A DNA stretch of 64,000 nt, taken from Rhynchopus sp. YZ270_cl-10. Its lineage: Eukaryota; Euglenozoa; Diplonemea; Diplonemida; Diplonemidae. The DNA lies in NCBI GenBank assembly GCA_964035575.1, contig OZ037895.1, positions 372,001 through 436,000 of the forward strand, in the 5' to 3' direction. The first letter of the stretch is position 1, and each line of letters opens with the position of its first letter. Shown here piece after piece: positions 21,131 to 29,369 of the stretch. The position numbers were made by a program, and so were the translations under genes. The notes beneath the pieces were generated by a model, which had not been told where the DNA came from, made no database searches, and saw only the letters and a program-made list of their open reading frames with translations.

Positions 21131-21185
21131 GCAAGGAGAGGTGTGTTCACCTCGCTTCACAGCGTAAAGGTGGCCTCCCAGCTTG
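21131..21185 (-). promoter_or_regulatory. conserved structured 3' UTR element, array gene 1
   Basis: On the transcribed strand: GGAGGCCACC, then CGCTGTGAAGCG (4-bp stem, GTGA loop), then AGGTGAACACACCT (5-bp stem). It starts about 86 nt after the stop. Matching elements follow array genes 3 and 4 with substitutions only in loops or single positions, which suggests a maintained RNA fold. Confidence 0.5.
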
Positions 21186-21270
21186 TTGTTTTGTGTTGTG
21201 TAGAAAAGGAAGGGGAAAAAACAAACAAGTGGATAATGATGTATAAAATAGCAGAAACGTTATGACGTGC

Positions 21271-22092
21271 TCACTCGGTTCCGCCAATTGGGACAAAACC
21301 ACCACCCGGGGGGCAGGCCGCGAAGTTGCAGTTGTTGCTGCTATGTCTGTACACCAGAGATCCATCCCAGCACACCTTCGACCCACCCACACAGTGCGCG
21401 GGAGGGCACGTTGCGTGGCAGTTGTTCGCGGGGTCACGTGGCACAACCTCTGTAATAAAAGGGTGGCTGTAGCAGTACAGCGCTGCAGGCGAGCAAGGTG
21501 CGCACGCAGGCATGTTGCACTCCGGGTCAGCGTAAAGCACCGTCCCATCCCAGCAGGTCTTCGGTGCGGGACACCCTGCGTCAAGCACCAACTCGCCAAT
21601 CGCAATGTTCTTGATCACACCATTGACGGTGTTCCCTGTGGTCACCTTAATGCGGTACGACAAACACGACTTCGGATACTGCACCGCCATCATCGGCAGG
21701 GTGTACGTCACACCCTTTTTGTATGCTCTTGCCTCCCATTGTGCCACCGTCATGTCAACAGGGACGACAGAAAGAGTCGTCCACGCTGCACCACACTCAC
21801 CACCCAAACCGTCGATCATCCACCTGCGTGGGGAGCGGTCCTCAATGAGGCCGTTGCCACTGGAGTAGATGATGGTGTAACGTGTGACGGTGCGTGGGGT
21901 GGCGTAGGTGTAGCCAAGCGTGACGTACTCGAAACCGGGGTACGTGGCAGAGATGTACTGTGATCCGTGGTGTCCGTCGAAGGCATACGAAGGCAGGAAC
22001 GAGCCGTCGAGGTAGCTGCTCGCAAAGGCAGTGCCGCCCACCGCACTGCAGAAGCAGGACGCAACCAGGGCTGCGCGTAGTGTGCTGGACAT
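21271..22092 (-). CDS. secreted F5/8C-like cysteine-rich protein, array gene 1
   Basis: A 273-residue protein with signal peptide MSSTLRAALVASCFCSAVGG and likely cleavage after TAFA. Residues about 25-175 resemble a discoidin/F5-8 type C carbohydrate-binding beta-sandwich: YTIIYSSGNG, RSPRRWMIDG, the Trp of W-TTLSVV, then LSYRIKVTTGN and IAIGELVLD. Residues 177-265 are Cys-rich with repeated C-x-DG-x(8-10)-CN-x(3-4)-C units. It is probably released or surface-attached and binds glycans. I chose the Met shared by all four paralogues rather than the upstream in-frame extension. CTTTTCTTCAG, a good splice acceptor, lies about 25 nt upstream and is conserved in the paralogues. Confidence 0.85.
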   Translation of the reverse strand: MSSTLRAALVASCFCSAVGGTAFASSYLDGSFLPSYAFDGHHGSQYISATYPGFEYVTLGYTYATPRTVTRYTIIYSSGNGLIEDRSPRRWMIDGLGGECGAAWTTLSVVPVDMTVAQWEARAYKKGVTYTLPMMAVQYPKSCLSYRIKVTTGNTVNGVIKNIAIGELVLDAGCPAPKTCWDGTVLYADPECNMPACAPCSPAALYCYSHPFITEVVPRDPANNCHATCPPAHCVGGSKVCWDGSLVYRHSSNNCNFAACPPGGGFVPIGGTE

Positions 22093-23279
22093 GTTGTGTT
22101 TGTGTTGTTTCAGAAAAACTGAAGAAAAGAGTTCTGTGGTGTGTTGTGTGGGATTGATGCCTAGTGAGGGTAAATCCCTTTTGTGTTGTGTGGTGTGTTG
22201 TTGAAAGGTGGTGTGGAAGCAATCAAAAAAGGGTATGCCATCCTCAGTGAATACAAAATACGGGACGATATGTGTACAGATGTTAATTCTGTGCGGAACG
22301 GAACTGAGGTGAGAGATGAACACAACAAAGTGCTCGTAGTGTATACAGTCCCGCGCTTGAGTGCAAGGATCTCCGCACCCTCAGTTTCGTAATGTGACGC
22401 AGACCCGAAACGCCACTGCCACAGGGCACGTGAGCGGTGCTGGTGCCGCATGTTTCCATGCAGAAGAAGGTGCAGGTGCGCACCCATGTGCACTGCTACT
22501 CACAGCAGACAGCACAGATGGCAGACATCTCCTCATCACTGAGTTATTTTGGTTCCCTTTTCGGGGGGTTGGAGAAAGCGGGGAAAGTAGGGAATGTGTT
22601 GAACAAGATGAAATGTGAGGGTGGAGGAGAAGGGGGCCCTTCAAGGGGGTGTGTGTTATTGTATGTGTTGCCTCACGGCGAAGATAGAAAATAAAAAGTG
22701 AAATATATTTTCAAAACAAAAATAACAAGAATATATTGTAACAAGAAATTAACAAAGTGTGGAAAAAAGAGAGAATCAGATGCGAAAAAATGTAGTTGAA
22801 AAAAAAAACAAGAACAAAATTAGATTCATTAAATAACAAGAACAAAAAGAAAACCTCTGCTGGTGAAAGGCGATATAGAGAGAAATATAACAACAAAAAG
22901 TACAGAGGGGTGCACTCCGGTGCAGTACCGGAACTCTGCCAGAACCTCCTTTTTTTTCTCTCTTCTGCCGTTGCTTCGAACGCTCTCCTTCCCGCGGTGT
23001 TCATTCGGCAATCACTTCTGCTGGGAACGGAAGTGGTGTTCTCTGCAACAACAACCAAAAGACAAGGAAAATTAAGATGAACGTGTCTCTGCACATTCAA
23101 CAATTAAAAAAAAACAAAAGAATAAGAAACCTGTCTAGCAAACCTAAGCCTCGCGTGCTCAGTCGATCTGAAGACTTTCTTGGGTATAGTAGTCCCTCAC
23201 GGGTTCATAGCAACACCTCAAAAAAAAAAAAAGACAGGGGAAAATAGTTGTAAGTCATATTAGGCTCAAAAATTTAATT
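22093..23279. other. intergenic between array genes 1 and 2
   Basis: Mostly AT-rich. Positions about 22340-22540 are unusually GC-rich (GGCACGTGAGCGGTGCTGG and similar), like coding sequence, yet no frame gives a convincing protein and no similarity to the neighbouring paralogues is visible. It could be a short exon, an RNA or a decayed gene. Nothing else is recognisable apart from the H-family copy listed separately. Confidence 0.3.
23131..23168 (-). repeat. H-family hairpin repeat
   Basis: AACCTAAGCC-TCGCG-TGCTCAGTCGATCTGAAG. The stem has one change (GCTCAG for GCTTAG). It lies about 115 nt past the stop of array gene 2. Confidence 0.55.
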
Positions 23280-24125
23280 TTAAACGGCGCCACCACCACC
23301 ACCACCACCCCCACCACCCCCACCGTTACCATCTGGGGTTGGGCACGCAGCGAAGTTGCATTGCAGCGTGATCTGCCTGAACACAAGACTGCCATCGGGG
23401 CAGGTCTGCTGCTCCCCACGGCACCTGGGTGCAGGACAGGTGAACTGGCAGTTGTTTTCTGGGTCCCTCGGTACAAAGGACTCCTCATACGGGTAACCAG
23501 GTCCGCAGTACTGGGTGGCAGGCGAGCACGGTGCACACGCACGCATGTTGCACTCCGGGTCAGCGTAAAGCACCTCCCTATTCCAGCAGGTCTTCGGTGC
23601 GGGACACCCTGAGTCAAGCACCAACTCACCAATCGAAATGCTCCTTATCACACCATTGTCGGTGTTCCCTGTGGTCACCCTGATGCGGTACGACAGACAC
23701 GACTTCGGATACTGCACCGCCATCATCGGCAGGGTGTACGTCACACGATCGTCGAAGTATGCTCTTGCCTCCCATTGTGCCACCGTCATGTCAACAGGCG
23801 CGACAGAAAGCACCGTCCACACTGCACCACACTCACCACCCAAGCCGTCGATCAGCCACCTGCGTGGGGAGCGTTCCTCAAAAAATCCGTTGCCACTGGA
23901 GTAGATGATGGTGTACTGTGTGACGGTGCGTGGGGTGTCGAAGGTGTAGCCAAGCAAGACCTCGGAACCAGGGTACAAGGCGGAGAGGTACTGTGAGCCG
24001 GGGTAGCCGTCGAAGGCTTCCGATGGCGTGAACCCGATGTCGTAGTGACTGCTCGCAAAGGCAGTACCGCCCACCGCACTGCAGAAGCAGGACGCAACCA
24101 AGGCTGCGCGTAGTGTGCTGGACAT
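23280..24125 (-). CDS. secreted F5/8C-like cysteine-rich protein, array gene 2
   Basis: A 281-residue member of the tandem family: signal peptide with Met at 24125, F5/8C-like domain (about 25-173), Cys-rich repeats (about 175-262) and a unique Gly-rich tail (the last 18 residues are nearly all Gly). It is the most diverged of the four: HYDIGFTPSEAFDG replaces SYLDGSFLPSYAFDG, and the fourth strand uses EVLLGYTFDTP. Its 3' flank lacks the structured element found after genes 1, 3 and 4. The putative acceptor CTTTTCTTCAG upstream of the start is conserved. Confidence 0.85.
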   Translation of the reverse strand: MSSTLRAALVASCFCSAVGGTAFASSHYDIGFTPSEAFDGYPGSQYLSALYPGSEVLLGYTFDTPRTVTQYTIIYSSGNGFFEERSPRRWLIDGLGGECGAVWTVLSVAPVDMTVAQWEARAYFDDRVTYTLPMMAVQYPKSCLSYRIRVTTGNTDNGVIRSISIGELVLDSGCPAPKTCWNREVLYADPECNMRACAPCSPATQYCGPGYPYEESFVPRDPENNCQFTCPAPRCRGEQQTCPDGSLVFRQITLQCNFAACPTPDGNGGGGGGGGGGGGAV

Positions 24126-24484
24126 GTCGCGGTTGCTGTGTTAGAAAAACTGAAGAAAAGAGTTCTGTGTTGTGAGGTGACGTGTTGAAAGGTCGTGTGA
24201 AGGCAACAAAAAATGTTGTGCCATCCTCAAAAAAAAAGGGAATACAAAATATGGGGTAATGTTGGTGCGGCTGTAAATTATGTGCGGAACGGAACTGACG
24301 CGAGAGAACATATGTGTTGGCCTCTCGAAGGCAACAGGGTAGTGGGGACATTCGTGGTGTGGGAGGGTAGCTGGGGAAGATGTACGGGAGGAATAGAAGG
24401 GAAGGGGGTGTTGTTGGCTGTTGACATCCCATGTGTCTTTTGTGTCAAGTGAACAAAATTACCTCACGGCGTTTTGTATGTATA

Positions 24485-25022
24485 CAGGGAAATAGCTCCA
24501 TATACCAAATTATGCGACATCGCATAATTCTGGATTTTTTGGAAAAAAAAAAAAAAAAAGAGGGGATTTTGGGCACTTTTGGGGGCCCCTCGCCCGCTGA
24601 CCCCCAGATCTCCCAGATGACTGGAATGATGGAACCTTAAAATTTTCGCTCGCTGCGCTTGCAGATGTACCGTACCCCTTAATTTTTTTTTGCCTGCGGC
24701 GCCATTTTCCTTTTTTGCTCCGCAAAAAAGGGTTTATTGAGTGACTGTGTGGTTGTAAACCAGCATTTTTACACCGTACCCTATTTTTTTCGCCTGCGGC
24801 GCCATTTATTTTTTTCCATACGGTTAGCGGAACGTAAGGTGCAAGACCAAGCTCCGTAATAAGGGATTGCATTCCGTTTTTGGTTATCTCGCAAATTGAC
24901 CTTTCGCCTCTCCACTCAGGGAGGCTTGCGCGAAGCGCAACGACCGCTTTCGACCGGGCGGAAAAAAAAATTTCGTTTTCGCATAATTCCTGATTTTGGA
25001 GGAAAACCAAGCTATTTCCCTG
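24485..25022. mobile_element. non-autonomous hAT-like transposon with 7-bp duplication
   Basis: Terminal repeats CAGGGAAATAGCT and its reverse complement bound 538 bp. ATGTATA lies directly outside both ends (24478-24484, 25023-25029). The empty site is visible in the duplicated flank of the next array gene at about 26495-26505, where GTATGTATAGT is uninterrupted. CAGGG ends suggest hAT, though that family makes 8-bp duplications. The interior has stems such as GCCTGCGGCGCC and shares about 140 bp with 43400-43570. Confidence 0.75.
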
Positions 25023-25063
25023 ATGTATAGTGAAAAAAAAAAAAATGCAATAAATCAGTACAT

Positions 25064-25096
25064 CAGATGAACCTAAGCCTGTGCTCAGTCACCTGA
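25064..25096 (-). repeat. H-family hairpin repeat
   Basis: CAGATGAACCTAAGCCTGTG then CTCAGTCACCTGAAG. The loop is shorter than in the consensus. It lies about 240 nt past the stop of array gene 3 and is duplicated with it at 26694. Confidence 0.65.
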
Positions 25097-25203
25097 AGAG
25101 AAGCGAAGAGAGAAAGAAAATGTAAGCAGAAAAGTCGTCAAAGATGCGAACACTCACCCCATGAGGACAGTTGGCTTAGCAACAGAGAAGCAAGGTAATG
25201 GAA

Positions 25204-25260
25204 GCAAGGAGAGGTGTTTTCACCTGCGCTTCACAGCGTAAAGGTGACCTCCCAGCTTGC
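25204..25260 (-). promoter_or_regulatory. conserved structured 3' UTR element, array gene 3
   Basis: Transcribed strand: GGAGGTCACC, CGCTGTGAAGCG and AGGTGAAAACACCT in the same order and spacing as after array gene 1. It differs in the loop of the last hairpin and at one base of the first block. Confidence 0.5.
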
Positions 25261-25338
25261 TTGTTATGCGAAAAAAGATATAGAAAAGAAGAAGAAAAAA
25301 CAAGTGAAAAATATCAGAAACATTCCGTGATCGCACAC

Positions 25339-26145
25339 TCACCACTCCGGGTGATCGGGACCATTCGGGCAGGGGTCGTAGTTGCAGTTCTTGCGGGTGT
25401 TTCTGTACACAATAGTTCCGTCAAGGCACACAGTATGCCCACTCACACAGCGAGGGGCAGGACACGTTGCCTGGCAGTTGTTTGCGGGGTCACGTGGCGC
25501 AACCTCTGTGATGTAGGGCCAGCTGTAGCAGTACTGGGTGGCAGGCGAGCAAGGGGCACACGCAGGCATGTTGCACTCCGGGTCAGCGTAAAGCACCGTC
25601 CCATCCCAGCAGGTCTTCGGTGCGGGACACCCTGCGTCAAGCACCAACTCGCCAATCGCAATGTTCTTGATCACACCATTGTCGGTGTTCCCTGTGGTCA
25701 CCCTGATGCGGTACGACAGACACGACTTCGGATACTGCACCGCCATCATCGGCAGGGTGTACGTCACACCCTTTTTGTATGCTCTTGCCTCCCATTGTGC
25801 CACCGTCATATCAACAGGCACGAAGGAAAGCACCGTCCACGCTGCACCACACTCACCACCCAAACCGTCGATCATCCACCTGCGTGGGGAACGGTCCTCA
25901 ATGAGGCCGTTGCCACTGGAGTAGATGATGGTGTACTGTGTGACGGTGCGTGGGGTGGCGTAGGTGTAGCCAAGCGTGACCTCGGAACCGGGGTTCGTGA
26001 CAGAGATGTACTGTGATCCGTGGTGTCCGTCGAAGGCATACGAAGGCAGGAACGAGCCGTCGAGGTAGCTGTTCGCAAAGGCAGTGCCGCCCACCGCACT
26101 GCAGAAGCAGGACGCAACCAGGGCTGCGCGTAGTGTGCTGGACAT
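25339..26145 (-). CDS. secreted F5/8C-like cysteine-rich protein, array gene 3
   Basis: A 268-residue member of the family, closest to genes 1 and 4: signal peptide, F5/8C-like domain with RSPRRWMIDG and ELVLDAGC, and a Cys-rich region ending CNYDPCPNGPDHPEW. The last Cys-rich module (CLDGTIVYRNTRKNCNYDPC) is shared with gene 4 and differs from gene 1. The array and its non-coding flanks have clearly duplicated as units of about 1.6-2 kb. Confidence 0.85.
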   Translation of the reverse strand: MSSTLRAALVASCFCSAVGGTAFANSYLDGSFLPSYAFDGHHGSQYISVTNPGSEVTLGYTYATPRTVTQYTIIYSSGNGLIEDRSPRRWMIDGLGGECGAAWTVLSFVPVDMTVAQWEARAYKKGVTYTLPMMAVQYPKSCLSYRIRVTTGNTDNGVIKNIAIGELVLDAGCPAPKTCWDGTVLYADPECNMPACAPCSPATQYCYSWPYITEVAPRDPANNCQATCPAPRCVSGHTVCLDGTIVYRNTRKNCNYDPCPNGPDHPEW

Positions 26146-26506
26146 GCTGTGTTTGTGTTGTTTCAGAAAACTGAAGAAAAGAGTTCTGTGTTGTGTTGTG
26201 TTGCGTGGTGTTGAAAGGTCGTGTGAAAGCGAGAAAAAAATGTCGTGCCATCCTCAAAAAGTAAATAAAAATATGAGACGATATTTGTGCGGCTGTTAAT
26301 TCTGTGCGTAAAAGAACTGACGCGAGTGATCATAGTTGACCTCTCGAAGGCAACAGGGTAGCAGGGAACATTCGTGGTGTGGGAGGGTAGCTGGGGAAGA
26401 TGTACGGGAGGAATAGAAGGGAAGGGGGTGTTGTTGGCTGTTGACATCCCATGTGTCTTTTGTGTCAAGTGAACAAAATCACCTCACGGCGTTTTGTATG
26501 TATAGT

Positions 26507-26642
26507 AAAGTGTCACTTGTCGTTCCCTCACCCCCCTTCTTGTAGTTGTTTGATGCGTTGACGCTTCCACACACACTAAAAATCACCTGTTGGTTGGTGG
26601 TGTTGCGGAGCACGGTTGGGTGAGTGAACGACGTGACACTTT
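26507..26642. mobile_element. 136-bp MITE
   Basis: Inverted termini AAAGTGTCAC-TTGTCGTTC and GAACGACGTGACACTTT bound 136 bp. It sits about 10 bp from the position where the corresponding flank of array gene 2/3 took the 538-bp hAT-like insertion. No clear target duplication can be seen. Confidence 0.6.
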
Positions 26643-26693
26643 CCGCTCACAAAGTAGTGTGCGTAAGAAAAAAAATGCAATAAAACAGTACAT

Positions 26694-26726
26694 CAGATGA
26701 ACCTAAGCCTGTGCTCAGTCACCTGA
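26694..26726 (-). repeat. H-family hairpin repeat
   Basis: Same sequence as the copy at 25064, duplicated together with the array unit. It lies about 256 nt past the stop of array gene 4. Confidence 0.65.
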
Positions 26727-26833
26727 AGAGAAGCGAAGAGAGAAAGAAAATGTAAGCAGAAAAGTCGTCAAAGATGCGAACACTCACCCCATGAGGACAG
26801 TTGGCTTATCAACAGAGAAGCAAGGTAATGGAA

Positions 26834-26890
26834 GCAAGGAGAGGTGTTTTCACCTGCGCTTCACAGCGTAAAGGTGACCTCCCAGCTTGC
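26834..26890 (-). promoter_or_regulatory. conserved structured 3' UTR element, array gene 4
   Basis: Same three blocks as after array gene 3: GGAGGTCACC, CGCTGTGAAGCG and AGGTGAAAACACCT on the transcribed strand. Confidence 0.5.
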
Positions 26891-26981
26891 TTGTTATGCG
26901 AATATAGATATAGAAAAGAAGAAGAAAAAACAAGTGGAAAATATCAGAAACATTCCGTGATCGCACACTCACCACGCTCGA

Positions 26982-27791
26982 TCAAAAGGCTGGACCAAAA
27001 GGACTATCCGGGCAGGGGTCGTAGTTGCAGTTCTTGAGGAGGTTTCTGTACACAATAGTTCCGTCAAAGCACAAAGTCGACCCACTCACACAGCGACGGG
27101 CAGGGCACGTTGCATGGCAGTTGTTTGTGGGGTCGGGGATCACAACCTCTGTGACATAGGGGTGGCTGTAGCAGTACAGCGTTGCAGCGTTGCAAGGTGC
27201 GCACGCAGGCATGTTGCACTCCGGGTCAGCGTAAAGCACCTTCCCATCCCAGCAGGTCTTCGGTGCGGGACACCCTGAGTCAAGCACCAACTCGCCAATC
27301 GCAATGTTCTTGATCACACCATTGTCGGTGTTCCCTGTGGTCACCCTGATGCGGTACGACAGACACGACTTCGGATACTGCACCGCCATCATCGGCAGGG
27401 TGTACGTCGAACCCCTCTTGTATGCTCTTGCCTCCCATTGTGCCACCGTCATATCAACAGGCACGAAGGAAAGCACCGTCCACACTGCACCACACTCACC
27501 ACCCAAACCGTCGATTGTCCACCTCCGTGGGGAGCGGTCCTCAATGAGGCCGTTGCCACTGGAGTAGATGATGGTGTACTGTGTGACGGTGCGTGGGGTG
27601 GCGTAGGTGTAGCCAAGCGTGACGTACTCGAAACCGGGGTACGTGGCAGAGATGTACTGTGAGGTGTGGTCTCCGTCGAAGGCATACGAAGGCAGGAACG
27701 AGCCGTCGAGGTAGCTGCTTGCAAAGGCAGTGCCGCCCACCGCACTGCAGAAGCAGGACGCAACCAGGGCTGCGCGTAGTGTGCTGGACAT
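26982..27791 (-). CDS. secreted F5/8C-like cysteine-rich protein, array gene 4
   Basis: A 269-residue member of the family and the upstream-most gene of the array in transcription order. Signal peptide from the Met at 27791, F5/8C-like domain (about 25-173) and Cys-rich modules ending CNYDPCPDSPFGPAF. Open frame continues upstream of the chosen Met, but that part has no signal-peptide character and includes the conserved acceptor-like CTTTTCTTCAG, so it is likely 5' untranslated. Upstream sequence differs from that of the other three, so the array boundary is close by. Confidence 0.85.
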   Translation of the reverse strand: MSSTLRAALVASCFCSAVGGTAFASSYLDGSFLPSYAFDGDHTSQYISATYPGFEYVTLGYTYATPRTVTQYTIIYSSGNGLIEDRSPRRWTIDGLGGECGAVWTVLSFVPVDMTVAQWEARAYKRGSTYTLPMMAVQYPKSCLSYRIRVTTGNTDNGVIKNIAIGELVLDSGCPAPKTCWDGKVLYADPECNMPACAPCNAATLYCYSHPYVTEVVIPDPTNNCHATCPARRCVSGSTLCFDGTIVYRNLLKNCNYDPCPDSPFGPAF

Positions 27792-29369
27792 GTTGTGTGG
27801 AAAAACTGAAGAAAAGAGTTCTGTGTTGTGTGATGCGGACCTCTGTGGGTACAAAAAGAACAACGGGTAAAAATGGGGATGGGATGTACTATTTTCTTGA
27901 TTATTATTTTTGTCATTAGCTTGGGCATCTTCGCGAGGGGAATGGGAGGTGGGACAAATACAATAAGAAAACCTGAGAGATGAGCGGACCGCTTGTCGCA
28001 AAAAAAGAGAAAAAAACACAAAGATGGGGCAGCAGGGAAATGTTTTCCAGCTGTGAACACAGACAATCTCTACGGATGTTTAATTCAAAAATTCAAAAAA
28101 AAAAGAAGAGAAAAAAAAGGCTCAAGAGAAGGGGTGAAGTTGGAAGTACGATAGGACCTCTTTAGGGACGCAAAGGCACAAAAAAAAAGCCCCCTTTTTT
28201 GAAATTCGCATTTGACAAACTCAGCCAACTCTAAGGATCTTCAAAAAAAAAATTGTGAAAAATTATGAAAAATTGAGAGTAGAGCACGCCTCTCTGGAAC
28301 GGAAGGTTATTGGTTATTGACTCAAAAGAAAGAGTAGTTGAAACGTACTAAAAACACAGCTCGGCTATGTTCATTGTATGGGAAGAAAATCATTGAAATG
28401 ATTGAACCAACCTTCCATTTTTCTTCCCCGGGTAGAGTGTCGTCTTCACAGCCTTCCCTACTGTACCCTCACATCGAGACACATATTTCTCTATCAGAAT
28501 CTATGCAAGTCCGAATGGATTGGATTTGAGGAATTTGAACTATTTTTCTTGACCTTTTTGAGAATTTACATTTTTTTTGGAAGAAAACTGGCACCGACTC
28601 TGCACAGAAGCCCCCAAAGCACCCCCACCCCCTTTTTTGGTTGTGTTCCAAAAATTATACCCAAATATCACAACAACGCCCCTTTTTTTCGACGTTTTTT
28701 TACCTTGTTTAAATTTTTGCCTTTGGGGAGAATAGCCCTTTCGCGTCTTTTTCCACCAAAGTGTTTTGAGAAACCTACCCGTGTATCTTACATACACCAC
28801 ACCCCCAATAGATACATAAACAAAGACAAACTCAACAGGGTCTTCTTTCCTCTCTGACATTTCAAGTCCGTTCCCTTGACTGCTGTTTCGCCAGATAGTA
28901 GGTAGGGACAGAAGGAATCTCATTGGTCCATTCATGCGCGTCTTTAATTAGAAGACGAGGCATTTGGCTACCTTAAGAGAAGTCATTCAGTTACTCCTGC
29001 CGTTTACCCGCGCTTGACCTGATCTCTCAGCGTTGCCACTATCAGGGCACTTTACGACGAGGCATTTGGCTACCTGAAAAGGATTGACGGAAAGGAGATG
29101 CAGTCAACCACATACATCCTTACAATGGGTACAGCACAACCTCTGTCAAGATGGCAGCATGGAAACCAAATGGATTCTCATATCATATCAAATACACGCG
29201 TTTGAGATGAAAGAAAGATTGGCCGGCTGACCATGGCCCTCTTAGTCATAAAGCTTCGGGCGAGGCATCAAACCAAGACACTTCTTTTGCATAGCATATC
29301 CCTGAAGCGCTGTGCAGTCTTTTCCCGGTACCAATCCGCCCTTCAAACGAACAGCCCCCTTAGGTGTCA
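27792..29369. other. intergenic, repeat fragments only
   Basis: AT-rich, with a G-family copy at 28332-28381 and a 20-bp direct repeat GACGAGGCATTTGGCTACCT at about 28953 and 29056 (103 bp apart) that may be decayed H-family copies. Open frames of up to 150 codons on both strands near 28400-28930 overlap each other, are Phe/Lys-rich and resemble nothing. Confidence 0.4.
28332..28381 (-). repeat. G-family tRNA-like repeat, copy 2
   Basis: AGAGTAGTTGAAACGTACT then AAAAACACAGCTCGGC and TGTTCATTGTATGGG. Shortened at the far end. Confidence 0.5.

Noticed and set aside
24510-25010. 166-codon minus-strand open frame
   Set aside because: It lies entirely within a short transposon with inverted ends and its composition follows the palindromes there.
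28402-28935. Overlapping open frames of about 130-150 codons on both strands
   Set aside because: Poor composition, mutual overlap and no family resemblance; likely chance in T/A-rich DNA.
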